Shown here: piece by piece, positions 35,377-47,200 of the stretch
Layout of the letters: the number at the start of each line of letters is the position of its first letter
Position numbering within the stretch: the stretch's first letter is position 1
Assembly: GCA_014843695.1 (NCBI GenBank)
Contig: CM026393.1
Span: 7,288,440-7,352,439, forward strand
DNA from: Archivesica marissinica
Lineage: Eukaryota > Mollusca > Bivalvia > Venerida > Vesicomyidae
Reading direction: 5' to 3'
Length of the DNA: 64,000 nt
Program-made: the position numbers and the translations under genes
Notes under the pieces: generated by a model
What the model was told of the DNA's origin: nothing
The model's database searches: none
The model's input: only the letters and a program-made list of their open reading frames with translations

Positions 35377-36174
35377 GCGGACGAGGATAAATAAACCTAT
35401 CACCCAAAAAATAGAAACGTGCAGATGTTGTTTTATATTTGTATACATTATTGTCATAATCAAATGATTGTCATTGTTTATTTTACATACAATACCTAAT
35501 GGTGAGTTAGCATGAATGTTAAAGTTTACAAATGTATCTCAATTAATACTTCGTTTTCACAAAGCATTGTCAGCGTCTGTTGTATAATTGCCTAATACCA
35601 TGTTAATACAATACCTTGAAGTAGGTGGGAACAAGCATGACTGCACGAAATGCACGTGTGTGATCCAGCAGATGGTAATCCAGTCCACTGATGTTTACTA
35701 CTTTAAATTGTGAATAAATGCTAGTATATACGACTGAATGCTAGCTTTAAGATGAACCAACGGGATGACATTGTCGATTAATGTCACGCTGATACACTAC
35801 AATTGACGGTTTGTGACTAACTCAATGACGCGATACTTCTTTAATAGCTATGGCGATGCTCCACCTAGCGGGAGTTGCGGTGACTTATCACCAATTGGGT
35901 AACAATTTAATGAACACCAGTACACACGCTAACACGATCACCATGCTATGAACACATCCATTTAAAATGAAGAAATTACTAATTTTAGAATTTGACCAAT
36001 AGAAATCCGTCTGAAAGGTCTTTTGTATCTGCTCTATGGGGTGCTACCGCGGCACACATGTTCCAAAGAACTGGGTCTGTTCTGAATTGGAGTCAGATTA
36101 GATGTAGCAAACATAAGTGATATATTAATTTCAAACCAAAATGCAGCATACTGTCATACACACAAATATAACAA
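35377..36174. other. unique DNA without a recognised gene
   Basis: AT-rich sequence. I looked on the minus strand for a first Vax exon (a Cys-Arg-Arg-Ile-Leu-Val-type stretch before a splice donor) and saw none. No RNA gene or repeat was seen. Confidence 0.6.
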
Positions 36175-36670
36175 GGTGCATCAGTGATCGAGTGGATGAC
36201 AGACGGATCTGTAGTCCAGTGGTAACACGATGGACTGGTAATCCAGGGATCGCAGGTTCGATCCCCTGTCTGACCCTAATAAAATTAACAGTCTTTCAGA
36301 TGGGACGTTAAACCGAGGTCTCGTGTCTGTGCTTTACACCGTGTATGTAAAAGAACCAGAGGAGACTGTGGAATGAGTCTCTGTTTGTATCATGCACTAT
36401 CTCCAAAATCTAAATTAACTAATCTCTTCAGGAGGCGTCGCTCATATGGGCAACCGGTAGCGATGATAAATAAACGTAAAAACAGAAACATCGAGTGGAT
36501 AAAGTCGTTGCCTTCACAGTTCTCCCTCATCACTCGTCGCTGTAGGTTCGAAGCCCACTGTGGGTGTCTAATCATTGTACGGGAAGAAGCTATCCAGCTA
36601 CGAGGCGGGAGGTCGGTGGTTCTACTCGGGTGCCTGTTCGTGCATGAAACACTCTTCTTGTGCAAATAAC
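36175..36670 (+). mobile_element. tRNA-Ser-like SINE split by a younger SINE
   Basis: The head begins near 36175 (GCATCAGTGATCGAGTGGAT), is interrupted at 36197 and resumes at 36490 with ATCGAGTGGATAAAGTCG, a long variable-arm-like region and the B-box GTAGGTTCGAAGCCC. The body contains GGTCGGTGGTTCTACTCGGG, related to the minus-strand copies at 16513 and 40075. The long variable region fits a serine- or leucine-type tRNA ancestor. Frames crossing it on either strand are not genes. Confidence 0.75.
36198..36489 (+). mobile_element. tRNA-derived SINE (Thr-like family) nested in another SINE
   Basis: Flanked by a perfect 11-bp duplication ATCGAGTGGAT (36187-36197 and 36490-36500). The duplicated target is itself the A-box region of the serine-like SINE, so this copy inserted into an older element. 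Head: CTGTAGTCCAGTGGTAACAC, loop CTGGTAA, B-box GGTTCGATCC. Tail: GGCAACCGGTAGCGATGATA then AAATAAACG-type A-rich sequence. Confidence 0.92.
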
Positions 36671-36821
36671 AGCCCTGACATAAGCCCTCAACAAATTAAA
36701 ACATGAAATAGCATAATGAAACATGTAAACAGTAAACGTTCATAGGATAAGATTCTATATGACTAGGAGTATCCATCATATGAGAGTGTGACGTCATATT
36801 CTGACCACAATGGTGACATAT

Positions 36822-39800
36822 CCTTGTTGTGTCCTATATCCGTGCATACTGGTGAATGCTTGTTCTCACAATCCTACTGGCCAGGATCCTTGTTGTGTCC
36901 TATATCCGTGCATACTGGTGAATGCTTGTTCTCACAATCCTACTGGCCAGGATCCTTGTTGTGTCCTATATCCGTGCATACTGGTGAATGCTTGTTCTCA
37001 CAATCCTACTGGCCAGGATCCTTGTTGTGTCCTATATCCGTGCATACTGGTGAATGCTTGTTCTCACAATCCTACTGGCCAGGATCCTTGTTGTGTCCTA
37101 TATCCGTGCATACTGGTGAATGCTTGTTCTCACAATCCTACTGGCCAGGATCCTTGTTGTGTCCTATATCCGTGCATACTGGTGAATGCTTGTTCTCACA
37201 ATCCTACTGGCCAGGATCCTTGTTGTGTCCTATATCCGTGCATACTGGTGAATGCTTGTTCTCACAATCCTACTGGCCAGGATCCGTGTCCTATATCCGT
37301 GCATACTTGTGAATGCTTGTTCTCACAATCCTACTGGCCAGGATCCGTGTTGTGTCCTATATCCGTGCATACTGGTGAATGCTTGTTCTCACAATCCTAC
37401 TGGCCAGGATCCGTGTCCTATATCAGTGCATACTGGTGAATGCTTGTTCTCACAATCCTACTGGCCAGGATCCGTGTCCTATATCAGTGCATACTGGTGA
37501 ATGCTTGTTCTCACAATCCTACTGGCCAGGATCCGTGTCCTATATCAGTGCATACTGGTGAATGCTTGTTCTCACAATCCTACTGGCCAGGATCCTTGTT
37601 GTGTCCTATATCCGTGCATACTTGTGAATGCTTGTTCTCACAATCCTACTGGCCAGGATCCCTGTTGTGTCCTATATCCGTGCATACTGGTGAATGCTTG
37701 TTCTCACAATCCTACTGGCCAGGATACGTGTCCTATATCAGTGCATACTGGTGAATGCTTGTTCTCACAAACCTACTGGCCAGGATCCCTGTTGTGTCCT
37801 ATATCCGTGCATACTGGTGAATGCTTGTTCTCACAATCCTACTGGCCAGGATACGTGTCCTATATCCGTGCATACTTGTGAATGCTTGTTCTCACAATCC
37901 TACTGGCCAGGATCCCTGTTGTGTCCTATATCCGTGCATACTGGTGAATGCTTGTTCTCACAATCCTACTGGCCAGGATACGTGTCCTATATCAGTGCAT
38001 ACTGGTGAATGCTTGTTCTCACAAACCTACTGGCCAGGATCCCTGTTGTGTCCTATATCCGTGCATACTGGTGAATGCTTGTTCTCACAATCCTACTGGC
38101 CAGGATACGTGTCCTATATCCGTGCATACTTGTGAATGCTTGTTCTCACAATCCTACTGGCCAGGATCCTTGTTGTGTCCTATATCCGTGCATACTGGTG
38201 AATGCTTGTTCTCACAATCCTACTGGCCAGGATCCGTGTCCTATATCAGTGCATACTGGTGAATGCTTGTTCTCACAATCCTACTGGCCAGGATCCGTGT
38301 CCTATATCCGTGCATACTTGTGAATGCTTGTTCTCACAATCCTACTGGCCAGGATCCTTGTTGTGTCCTATATCCGTGCATACTGGTGAATGCTTGTTCT
38401 CACAATCCTACTGGCCAGGATCCGTGTCCTATATCAGTGCATACTGGTGAATGCTTGTTCTCACAATCCTACTGGCCAGGATCCGTGTTGTGTCCTATAT
38501 CCGTGCATACTGGTGAATGCTTGTTCTCACAATCCTACTGGCCAGGATCCGTGTCCTATATAAGTGCATACTGGTGAATGCTTGTTCTCACAATCCTACT
38601 GGCCAGGATCCGTGTCCTATATCAGTGCATACTGGTGAATGCTTGTTCTCACAATCCTACTGGCCAGGATCCGTGTCCTATATCAGTGCATACTGGTGAA
38701 TGCTTGTTCTCACAATCCTACTGGCCAGGATCCTTGTTGTGTCCTATATCCGTGCATACTGGTGAATGCTTGTTCTCACAATCCTACTGGCCAGGATCCT
38801 TGTTGTGTCCTATATCCGTGCATACTGGTGAATGCTTGTTCTCACAATCCTACTGGCCAGGATCCCTGTTGTGTCCTATATCCGTGCATACTGGTGAATG
38901 CTTGTTCTCACAATCCTACTGGCCAGGATACGTGTCCTATATCAGTGCATACTGGTGAATGCTTGTTCTCACAATCCTACTGGCCAGGATCCGTGTCCTA
39001 TATCCGTGCATACTTGTGAATGCTTGTTCTCACAATCCTACTGGCCAGGATCCTTGTTGTGTCCTATATCCGTGCATACTGGTGAATGCTTGTTCTCACA
39101 ATCCTACTGGCCAGGATCCGTGTCCTATATCAGTGCATACTGGTGAATGCTTGTTCTCACAATCCTACTGGCCAGGATCCGTGTTGTGTCCTATATCCGT
39201 GCATACTGGTGAATGCTTGTTCTCACAATCCTACTGGCCAGGATCCGTGTCCTATATCAGTGCATACTGGTGAATGCTTGTTCTCACAATCCTACTGGCC
39301 AGGATCCGTGTCCTATATCAGTGCATACTGGTGAATGCTTGTTCTCACAATCCTACTGGCCAGGATCCTTGTTGTGTCCTATATCCGTGCATACTGGTGA
39401 ATGCTTGTTCTCACAATCCTACTGGCCAGGATCCGTGTCCTATATCAGTGCATACTGGTGAATGCTTGTTCTCACAATCCTACTGGCCAGGATCCGTGTC
39501 CTATATCAGTGCATACTGGTGAATGCTTGTTCTCACAATCCTACTGGCCAGGATCCGTGTCCTATATCAGTGCATACTGGTGAATGCTTGTTCTCACAAT
39601 CCTACTGGCCAGGATCCGTGTCCTATATCAGTGCATACTGGTGAATGCTTGTTCTCACAATCCTACTGGCCAGGATCCGTGTCCTATATCAGTGCATACT
39701 GGTGAATGCTTGTTCTCACAATCCTACTGGCCAGGATCCGTGTCCTATATCAGTGCATACTGGTGAATGCTTGTTCTCACAATCCTACTGGCCAGGATCC

Positions 39801-39862
39801 TTGTTGTGTCCTATATCCGTGCATACTGGTGAATGCTTGTTCTCACAATCCTACTGGCCAGG
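36822..39862. repeat. 61/66-bp minisatellite array with two alternating unit lengths
   Basis: About 48 copies sharing CATACTGGTGAATGCTTGTT and CTCACAATCCTACTGGCCAG. The long form (66 bp) has GGATCCTTGTTGTGTCC and the short form (61 bp) has GGATCCGTGTCC. The first seven units are all long and almost identical. Later units mix both lengths, including a run of 127-bp (66+61) dimers from about 37.69 to 38.26 kb. Plus-strand frames break at each short unit. Copies are strikingly uniform, which suggests recent expansion or active homogenisation. Confidence 0.97.
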
Positions 39863-40074
39863 ACTGTTTTATTGCCAACACGGTTAACCTTTCAACTTTC
39901 TTCCTGCTTAACTAATCTTCATTTCATTAATTTCTTTCAGTCGGAAATGCTCACAATGAATCTCTAATTAAACAATGTCAACCAAGATCTATGTCATATC
40001 GAATCTCTATAATCTCCATGGAATTGTGGAATTGTTTCTGACTTGGACCGAGGATCCTGCACCTCATTAGTTCA

Positions 40075-40245
40075 GGCACGGACGGGTACCCGGGTTGAAC
40101 CACCGACCTTCCGTGAGCCAAATGGATAGCTTACTCATATGACATAGTTTGACATATCCAGTGGAATTCGAACCTACAGCGGTGAGAGGGCAAGTGATTT
40201 GAAATCTACGACCTTAACCACTCGGTCAGGTCACGGAAGCCCCTG
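40075..40245 (-). mobile_element. tRNA-Ser-like SINE
   Basis: Read on the minus strand it starts CCGTGACCTGACCGAGTGG with a well-kept A-box, an anticodon loop near TTTCAAA, a long variable arm and the B-box GTAGGTTCGAATTCC, as in serine-type tRNAs. The body follows toward 40075 and contains the reverse complement of CGGACGGGTACCCGGGTTGA. It is the best-preserved head of this family in the window. Confidence 0.8.
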
Positions 40246-40274
40246 ATTGTTTGTGAATATATTATTAATATACA

Positions 40275-42995
40275 AGCATTGGTACCGAGTCCATGACAGG
40301 GGACCATGCTAAACATTGGTACCGAGTCCATGACAGGGAACCATGCTATACATTGGTACCGAATCCATGACAGGGAACCATACTATACATTGGTACCGAG
40401 TCCATGACAGGGGACCATGCTATACATTGGTACCGAGTCCATGACAGGGGACCATGCTATGCATTGGTACCGAGTCCATGACAGGGGACCATGCTATACA
40501 TTGGTACCGAGTCCATGACAGGGGACCATGCTATACATTGGTACCGAGTCCATGACAGGGGACCATGCTATACATTGGTACCGAGTCCATGACAGGGAAC
40601 CATGCTATACATTGGTACCGAGTCCATGACAGGGGACCATACTATAGATTGGTACCGAGTCCATGACAGGGAACCATACTATACATTGGTACCGAGTCCA
40701 TGACAGGGGACCATGCTATACATTGGTACCGTGTCCATGACAGGGAACCATACTATCATTGGTACCGAGTCCATGACAGGGGACCATGCTATACATTGGT
40801 ACCGAGTCCATGACAGGGAACCATACTATACATTGGTACCGAGTCCATGACGGGGGACCATGCTATACATTGGTACCGAGTCCATGACAGGGGACCATGC
40901 TATACATTGGTACCGAGTCCATGACAGGGGACCATGCTATACATTGGTACCGAGTCCATGACAGGGGACCATGCTATACATTGGTACCGAGTCCATGACA
41001 GGGAACCATGCTATGCATTGGTGCCAAGTCCATGATAGGGGACGCTATGCATTGGTACCGAGTCCATGACAGGGGACCATGCTATTCATTGGTACCGAGT
41101 CCATGACAGGGGACCATGCTATACATTGGTACCGAGTCCATGACAGGGGACCATGCTATACATTGGTACCGAGTCCATGACCGAGGACCATGCTATACAT
41201 TGGTACCGAGTCTATGACAGGGAACCATGCTATACATTGGTACCGAGTCCATGACAGGGAACCATACTATACATTGGTACCGTGTCCATGACAGGGGACT
41301 ATGCTATACATTGGTACCGAGTCCATGAACGAGGACCATGCTATACATTGGTACCGAGTCTATGACAGGGAACCATGCTATACATTGGTACCGAGTCCAT
41401 GACAGGGAACCATGCTATACATTGGTACCGAGTCCATGACAGGGGACCATGCTATACATTGGTACCGAGTCCATGACAAGCTACCATGCTCTACATTGGT
41501 ACCGAGTCCATGACAGGGGACCATGCTATACATTGGTGCCAAGTCCATGACAGGGGACGCTATGCATTGGTACCGAGTCCATGACAGATGACCATGCTAT
41601 ACATTGGTACCGAGTCCATGACAGGGAACCATGCTATACATTGGTACCGAGTCCATGCCAGAGGACCATGCTATACATTGGTACCGAGTCCATGACAGAG
41701 GACCATGCTATACATTGGTACCGAGTCTATGACAGGGAACCATGATATACATTGGTACCGAGGCCATGACAGGGAACCATACTATACATTGGTACCGAGT
41801 CCATGACAGGGGACCATGCTATACATTAGTGCCGATTCCATGACAGGGGACCATGCTATACATTGGTACCGAGTCCATGACGGGAACCATGCTATACATT
41901 GGTATCGAGTCCATGACAGGGGACCATGCTATACATTGGTGCCGAGTCCATGACAGGGAACAATGCTATACATTGGTACCGAGTCCATGACAGGGGACCA
42001 TGCTATACATTGGTACCGAGTCCATGACAGGGGACCATGCTATACATTGGTACCGAGTCCATGACGGGAACCATGCTATACATTGGTACCGAGTCCATGA
42101 CAGGGGACAATGCTATACATTGGTGCCGAGTCCATGACAGGGAACCATGCTATACATTGGCACCGAGTGCATGACAGGGAACCATGCTATACATTGGTGC
42201 CGAGTCCATGCCAGAAGACCATGCTATACATGATACCGAGTCCATGACAGGGGACCATGCTATACATTGGTACCGAGTCCATGACAGGGGACCATGCTAT
42301 ACATTGGTACCGAGTCCATGACAGGGGACCATGCTATACATTGGTACCGAGTCCATGACGGGAACCATGCTATACATTGGTACCGAGTCCATGGCAGGGG
42401 ACCATGTTATACATTGGTACCGAGTCCATGTCAGAGGACCATGCTATACATTGGTACCGAGTCCATGACGGGAACCATGCTATACATTGGTACTGAGTCC
42501 ATGCCAGATGACCATGCTATACATTGGTACCGAGTCCATGACAGGGGACCATGCTATACATTGGTACCGAGTCCATGCCAGAGGACCATGCTATACATTG
42601 GTACCGAGTCCATGACGGGAACCATGCCATACATTGGTACGGAGTCCATGCCAGAGGACCATGCTATACATTGGTACCGAGTCCATGCCAGAGGACCATG
42701 CTATTCATTGGTACCGAGTCCATGACGGGAACCATGCTATACATTGGTACCGAGTCCATGACAGGGGACCATGCTATACATTGGTGCCGAGTCAATGACA
42801 GGGAACCATGCTATACATTGGTACAGAGTCCATGACGGGAACAATGCTATACATTGGTACCGAGTCCATGCCAGAGGACCATGCTATTCATTGGTACCGA
42901 GTCCATGACAGTGGACCATGCTATACATTGGTACCGAGACCATGACAGGAGACCATGCTATACATTGGTACCGAGTCCATAACAGGGAACCATGC
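40275..42995. repeat. 37-bp minisatellite array
   Basis: About 74 copies of a 37-bp unit with landmark CATTGGTACCGAGTCCATGA followed by CAGGGGACCATGCTATA. Common variants are AGGGAACC, GACGGGAACC (1-3 bp shorter) and GCCAGAGGACC. The last class dominates near the right end (about 42.4-42.9 kb), so the array is not uniformly mixed. Confidence 0.96.
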
Positions 42996-43220
42996 AATGT
43001 GTCGCACTGAATCTCTATTATAACGTAGTGTCGACCACGTGTAGACCAAGGCAAGTGACAGGGGACCATGCTAGGTGTCACACCGAATCTCTATAATAAC
43101 GTAGTGTTGACCACGTGTAGACCAAGGCAAGTGACAGGGGACTATGCTATGTGTCACACCTAATCTCTATTATAACGTAGTGTAGACCACGTGTCGACCA
43201 CGTGTAGACCCAGGCAAGTG
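42996..43220. repeat. about 76-bp repeat derived partly from the 37-mer, 3 copies
   Basis: GTAGACCAAGGCAAGTG recurs at 43041, 43117 and 43203 (intervals 76 and 86). Each unit holds a piece of the 37-bp unit (GACAGGGGACCATGCTA) fused to new sequence including AATCTCTATTATAACGTAGT and GACCACGTGTAGACC, so it also has a CACGTG. The third copy has an internal duplication of GACCACGTGT. Confidence 0.85.
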
Positions 43221-43824
43221 CAGTGTGAAATCAATCTTAAAACAACCACACATAGTTTTGTCGCTTGAAACTTTCATTCAGTACAAAACTTCAAAGGTTT
43301 GTTTTTACCTCGGGGAAGGTAGTGTTGTTTCCGAGACAAGTCTGTAGTTTCTGTTTACATTTTTAATTTGATTCTCTACAGGACCTCGATATCTGATCAA
43401 ATCGGGAAATCTCATCTTTCAAATAAAACCCTTGTAACGTTCTAATCATTAGTTTTTGTTATCGAATTTTGCGACAGTATTTTCTAAATAGACAACTTCA
43501 TGAAATTTGAAACGGACATTTAGTCCCAATTAATGCGCACTGTACAAGGGCTAGAAGAGAATATAATACAAGCTGTCGTGACTGACAGATCTCCATTCTT
43601 TAATAAAGTGAAAACTGATTCATCCGAGATGTTATCAATATTATAACAATTTCACCGTACGGAATATAGAATATACAAGGGTTTGGCGGATACAAGGTTT
43701 ATGAGCAGATATTATATTGCAAATTCCTTTTTCATGTACTCGGGGAAACTAAATTGGTAAATAACAGCTTAGCTGCCCACTTTGTAAAATGTGTTCATCC
43801 ACGAGGATGGCTTACTTTAATTTT
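43221..43824. other. unique DNA without a recognised gene
   Basis: AT-rich single-copy sequence. No exon with convincing splice sites, no RNA gene and no repeat was seen on either strand. Confidence 0.6.
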
Positions 43825-44066
43825 ACGCATAGGTCATAATTGTTACGCTGGTTCTACTCATAGGTCAACATATGTACATTTTCTTTCTACATTGCATTTT
43901 ACGCATAGGTCATAATTGTTACGCTAGTTCTACTCATAGGTCAACATAGGTACATTTTCTTTATATATTGCATATTACGCATAGGTCATAATTGTTACGC
44001 TAGTTCTACTCATAGGTCAACATATGTACATTTTCTTTTTATATTGCATGTTACGCATAGGTCATT
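43825..44066. repeat. 76-bp direct repeat, 3.2 copies
   Basis: ACGCATAGGTCATAATTGTT starts at 43825, 43901 and 43977, with a partial fourth copy at 44053, giving an exact 76-bp period. Units are over 90% identical by eye. Each holds a shorter internal echo (ACGCATAGGTCA and CTCATAGGTCA). Confidence 0.93.
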
Positions 44067-44261
44067 GATATACATTGTGATGTATGCTTAGCTTACAACC
44101 CATCATTGTTACATGATATTTTTAATATAATAGTTTTCTAATATAGTTCTAATACTATCCTTAGTACATTCATTTAATACCAAGCGTCGCCTACTCTATG
44201 TCCTACTATAGGGAAATAATTAACAGGCATTCGATGACGTAATCAACAGTATATTCGTCTA

Positions 44262-47200
44262 GAACAGTATCCACGTTTAGTACAGTGTCCTCGTCTAGTA
44301 CAGTATCCACGTCTAGTACAGTATCCACGTCTAGTACAGTATCCACGTCTAGTACAGTATCCGCGTCTAGTACATTATCCACGTCTAGTACAGTGTCCCC
44401 GTCAAGTACAGTGTCCCCGTCAAGTACAGTATCCACGTCTAGTACAGTGTCCACGTCTAGTACAGTATCCACGTCTAGTACAGTATCCTCGTCTAGTACA
44501 GTGTCCGCGTCTAGTACAGTGTCCACGTCTAGTACAGTGTCCCCGTCTAGTACATTATCCACGTCTCGTACAGTATCCACGTCTAGTACAGTGTCCATGT
44601 CTAGTACAGTATCCACGTCTAGTACAGTGTCCATGTCTAGTACAGTATCCACGTCTAGTACAGTGTCCACGTCTAGTACATTATCCACGTCTAATACAGT
44701 GTCCTCGTCTAGTACATTATCCACGTCTAGTACATTATCCCCGTCTAGTACAGTGTCCATGTCTAATACAGTGTCCTCGTCTAGTACAGTATCCGCGTCT
44801 AATACAGTGTCCTCGTCTAGTACAGTATCCGCGTCTAATACAGTGTCCATGTCTAGTACAGTATCCACGTCTAGTACAGTGTCCACGTCTAGTACATTAT
44901 CCACGTCTAATACAGTGTCCTCGTCTAGTACATTATCCACGTCTAGTACATTATCCCCGTCTAGTACAGTGTCCATGTCTAATACAGTGTCCTCGTCTAG
45001 TACAGTATCCGCGTCTAATACAGTGTCCTCGTCTAGTACAGTATCCGCGTCTAATACAGTGTCCTCGTCTAGTACAGTATCCACGTCTAATACAGTGTCC
45101 TCGTCTAGTACAGTATCCGCGTCTAGTACATTATCCCCGTCTAGTACAGTGTCAGCGTCTAGTACAGTGTCCTCGTCTAGTAGAGTGTCCCCGTCAAGTA
45201 CAGTATCCACGTCTAGTACAGTGTCCTCGTCTAGTACAGTGTCCACGTCTAGTACAGTGTCCTCATCTAGTACAGTATCCACGTCTAGTACAGTGTCCGC
45301 GGCTAGTACAGTATCCACGTCTAGTACAGTATCCACGTCTAGTACAGTGTCCGCGTCTAGTAGAGTATCCACGTCTAGTACAGTGTCCTCGTCTAGTACA
45401 GTATCCACGTCTAGTACAGTGTCCTCGACTAGTACAGTATCCACGTCTAGTACATTATCCACGTCTAGTACATTATCCACGTCTAGTACAGTGTCCCCGT
45501 CAAGTACAGTATCCACGTCTAGTACAGTGTCCTCGTCTAGTACAGTGTCCTCGTCTAGTACAGTATCCACGTCTAGTACAGTGTCCTCGTCTAGTACATT
45601 ATCCACGTCTAGTACAGTGTCCACGTCTAGTACAGTGTCCTCGTCTAGTACAGTGTCCCCGTCAAGTACAGTGTCCGCGTCTAATACAGTATCCTCGTCT
45701 AGTACAGCGTCCTCGTCTAGTACAGTATCCACGTCTAGTACAGTGCCCACGTCTAGTACAGTGCCCACGTCTAGTACAGTGTCCTCGTCTAGTACAGTAT
45801 CCACGTCTAGTACAGTATCCATGTCTAGTACATTATCCACGTCTAGTACAGTGTCCGCGTCTAGTACAGTGTCCTCGTCTAGTACAGTGTCCCCGTCAAG
45901 TACATTATCCATGTCTAGTACATTATCCACGTCTAGTACATTATCCACGTCTAGTACATTATCCACGTCTAGTACAGTGGCCTCGTCTAGTACAGTGTCC
46001 ACGTCTAGTACAGTGTCCGCGTCTAGTACAGTGCCCTCGTCTAGTACATTATCCACGTCTAGTACAGTGTCCGCGTCTAGTACATTATCCACGTCTAATA
46101 CAGTGTCCTCGTCTAGTATATTATCCACGTCTAATACAGTGTCCTCGTCTAGTACAGTATCCACGTCTAGTACAGTGTCCTCGTCTAGTACAGTGTCCAC
46201 GTCTAGTACACGTCTAGTACACTAGTACGTACAGTCTAGTACATTATCCACGTCTAGTCTAGTACAGTGTCCGCGTCTAGTACAGTGTCCTCGTCTAGTA
46301 CAGTGTCTCAAGTAGTGTCCTCGTCTAGTACATTATCCACGTCCAGTATCGTCTAGTACATTATCCACGTCTAGTACACGTCTAGTACAGTGTCCTCGTC
46401 TAGTACACAAGTACAGTATCCACGTCTAGTACAGTGTCCTCGTCTAGTAGTCCACGTCTAGTACAGTGTCCTCGTCTAGTACACGTCTAGTACTCCACGT
46501 CCAGTGTCCTCGTCTAGTACATTATCCAGGTCTAGTACAGTGTCTCCGTCAAGTACAGTATCCACGTCTAGTACAGTATCCACGTCTAGTACAGTGTCCG
46601 CGTCTAGTACAGTATCCACGTCTAGTACAGTGTCCTCGTCTAGTGCAGTATCCACGTCTAGTACAGTGTCCCCGTCTAGTACATTGTCCAAGTCTAGTAC
46701 AATATCCACGTCTAGTACAGTGTCCACGTCTAGTACAGTGCCCTCGTCTAGTACATTATCCACGTCTAGTACAGTGTCCACGTCTAGTACAGTGTCCACG
46801 TCTAGTACAGTGTCCGCGTCTAGTACAGTATCCACGTCTAGTACAGTATCCACGTCTAGTACAGTGCCCACGTCTAGTACAGTGTCCACGTCTAGTACAT
46901 TGCCCTCGTCTAGTACAGTATCCACGTCTAGTACAGTGTTCACGTCTAGTACACTGTCCTCGTCTAGTACATTATCCACGTCTAGTACAGTGTCCACGTC
47001 TAGTACAGTGTCCTCGTCTAGTACAGTGCCCACGTTTAGTACAGTGTCCTCGTCTAGTACAGTGCCCTCGTCTAGTACAGTATCCACGTTAGTACAGTGT
47101 CCACGTCTAGTACATTATCCACGTCTAGTACAGTGTCCACGTCTAGTACAGTGCCCTCGTCTAGTACATTATCCACGTCTAGTACAGTGTCCACGTCTAG

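Noticed and set aside
36373..36669. Frames of about 90-98 codons on both strands
   Set aside because: They lie across the nested SINE pair and are made of SINE body sequence.
33894..44200. First coding exon of Vax
   Set aside because: I scanned the unique stretches on the minus strand for an ATG-led segment with the expected residues before a GT donor and found none good enough to report.
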